A DNA stretch of 50,609 bases from positions 1 to 50,609 of IMG/VR virus record IMGVR_UViG_3300030102_001719; one strand, written 5' to 3'. The number at the start of each line of letters is the position of its first letter. Within the stretch, counting starts at the first letter, position 1. This DNA is from a virus. This document shows positions 50,262 through 50,609 of this stretch, in pieces. Position numbers and translations under genes: made by a program. The notes beneath the pieces were generated by a model. The model ran no database searches. It was not told the origin of the DNA and saw nothing but the letters and a program-made list of their open reading frames with translations.

Positions 50262-50300
50262 AAAAAAGACCTACAGGGGAAACTAGTCCCCTGTGAGTCT
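50262..50300 (-). terminator. Intrinsic (rho-independent) terminator on the minus strand
   Basis: ACAGGGGA / TCCCCTGT form a perfect 8-bp stem around a 6-base loop (aactag). It extends, with two mismatches, to an outer AGAC/GTCT pairing. On the minus strand this is followed by TCTTTTTTAC, a U-tract. It lies between the truncated gene at the right edge and the Cys-rich gene. Confidence 0.85.
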
Positions 50301-50316
50301 TATATTAAATATCTAA

Positions 50317-50609
50317 TTACGCAGATATAGGTGCAATGTAATACTCAACGTATACCTCAACTACACCACCAGTTAAAGTTGCTGTTGCAATTGTAAATTG
50401 AATACCTGTTGAAGATGTAGTCTTATCCACAACAGTGTGTTCTGTTACGTCTTCATCATCAAAAGCTCCGTTATCAAATGCTGTTGCAGCTTTTAAAGTA
50501 ACTCCTCCCGCAGTAAGAGCTAAAGTTGCTGAACCACCACTTGTCATTGCTGCAGTAACTACAGAATAACATCTAACGATAACTGCATTATCAGGGATAA
50601 TTGCAGAGT
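50317..50609 (-). CDS. Beta-rich virion-type protein, C-terminal part (truncated by window edge)
   Basis: The frame is open to the right edge (SAIIPDNAVIVRCYSVVTAAM precedes the first internal Met), so the start lies outside the window. The visible 97 residues read as a beta sandwich: PDNAVIVRCYSVV, GGSATLALTAGG, IQFTIATATLTGGVVEVYVEYYIA. This IP-x-x-A-V-I...TSGGSAT-L-x-L pattern is common in abundant small virion proteins of marine phages, such as head decoration proteins. The strong terminator just downstream suggests a highly expressed gene. Being only a fragment, it cannot be assigned with certainty. Confidence 0.6.
   Translation of the reverse strand, partial: SAIIPDNAVIVRCYSVVTAAMTSGGSATLALTAGGVTLKAATAFDNGAFDDEDVTEHTVVDKTTSSTGIQFTIATATLTGGVVEVYVEYYIAPISA

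Noticed and set aside
50317-50609. Right-edge gene as the major capsid protein
   Set aside because: Only 97 residues are visible and they look like a small decoration-type beta sandwich; no capsid-fold motif can be claimed.
1-50609. tRNA genes, insertion sequences, attachment sites
   Set aside because: Coding sequence fills nearly the whole window and no cloverleaf, transposase or terminal inverted repeat was seen by eye; a tRNA scan would be needed to be certain.

Overview
The window looks like part of a large, low-GC, tailed-phage genome of the crAss-like type (order Crassvirales) infecting a member of the Bacteroidota, probably a marine flavobacterium. Three things support this. First, a 4,424-residue protein carries an RNA-polymerase signature of the crAss virion-RNAP type: an RIPT segment followed by GSDFDIDK, with the metal-binding triad D3348/D3350/D3352. 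Second, this gene follows a set of large virion-type genes in the order seen in crAss-like genomes: ring proteins, muzzle/stabilisation protein, cargo proteins, RNAP. Third, several proteins carry Bacteroidota export signals, including a full type IX secretion (T9SS) sorting domain, and starts lack Shine-Dalgarno sequences and are preceded by A/T-rich leaders. Major capsid, portal and terminase genes are not in the window and are expected beyond the right edge.

Layout. At 1-2359 (+ strand) is the end of a rightward replication/repair module: the C-terminal part of a 5'-3' exonuclease, an unknown protein, uracil-DNA glycosylase and a DUF1599/Nmad1-like protein. It meets, tail to tail and with a 17-bp overlap, a leftward block that fills the rest of the window (50609 down to 2343). 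In transcription order the leftward block holds: a truncated beta-rich virion-type protein followed by a strong terminator; a Cys-rich protein; a 1,462-residue adhesin-like protein; a fibre with NGGTG motifs; three small structural-type proteins; a cassette of exported or envelope proteins (beta-barrel-like protein, one-TM protein, thioredoxin-like protein, LamG-like lectin, T9SS-sorted repeat protein); a DUF5675 hydrolase-like protein; a second fibre; two small fibre-type proteins; a holin; a metallophosphoesterase; a ring protein; four small Lys/Arg-rich proteins with one ring/IHF-like protein among them; a second ring protein; the muzzle-like protein (1,631 aa); two cargo-type proteins (897 and 737 aa); the giant RNAP (4,424 aa); and a 1,663-residue protein with a RecB-type PD-(D/E)XK nuclease.

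How it may work together (inference). The leftward block would build the tail, fill it with ejected proteins (RNAP, nuclease, membrane-active cargo), make fibres and adhesins, and lyse the cell. The less expected part is 37.7-42.7 kb. There the phage encodes proteins that look made for the host envelope. One of them has a signal peptide, 11 GCxDxxAxNYxxxAxxDDGSC-type repeats and a T9SS sorting domain. The same repeats occur in the adhesin-like protein at 45.3-49.7 kb, which has no signal peptide and is probably on the virion. A phage protein sent to the host surface and a virion protein sharing one module suggests receptor masking, superinfection exclusion or adhesin mimicry.

Genes are packed with almost no intergenic space. 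I saw no tRNA, CRISPR array, insertion sequence or attachment site, and no gene-free stretch over 300 bases.
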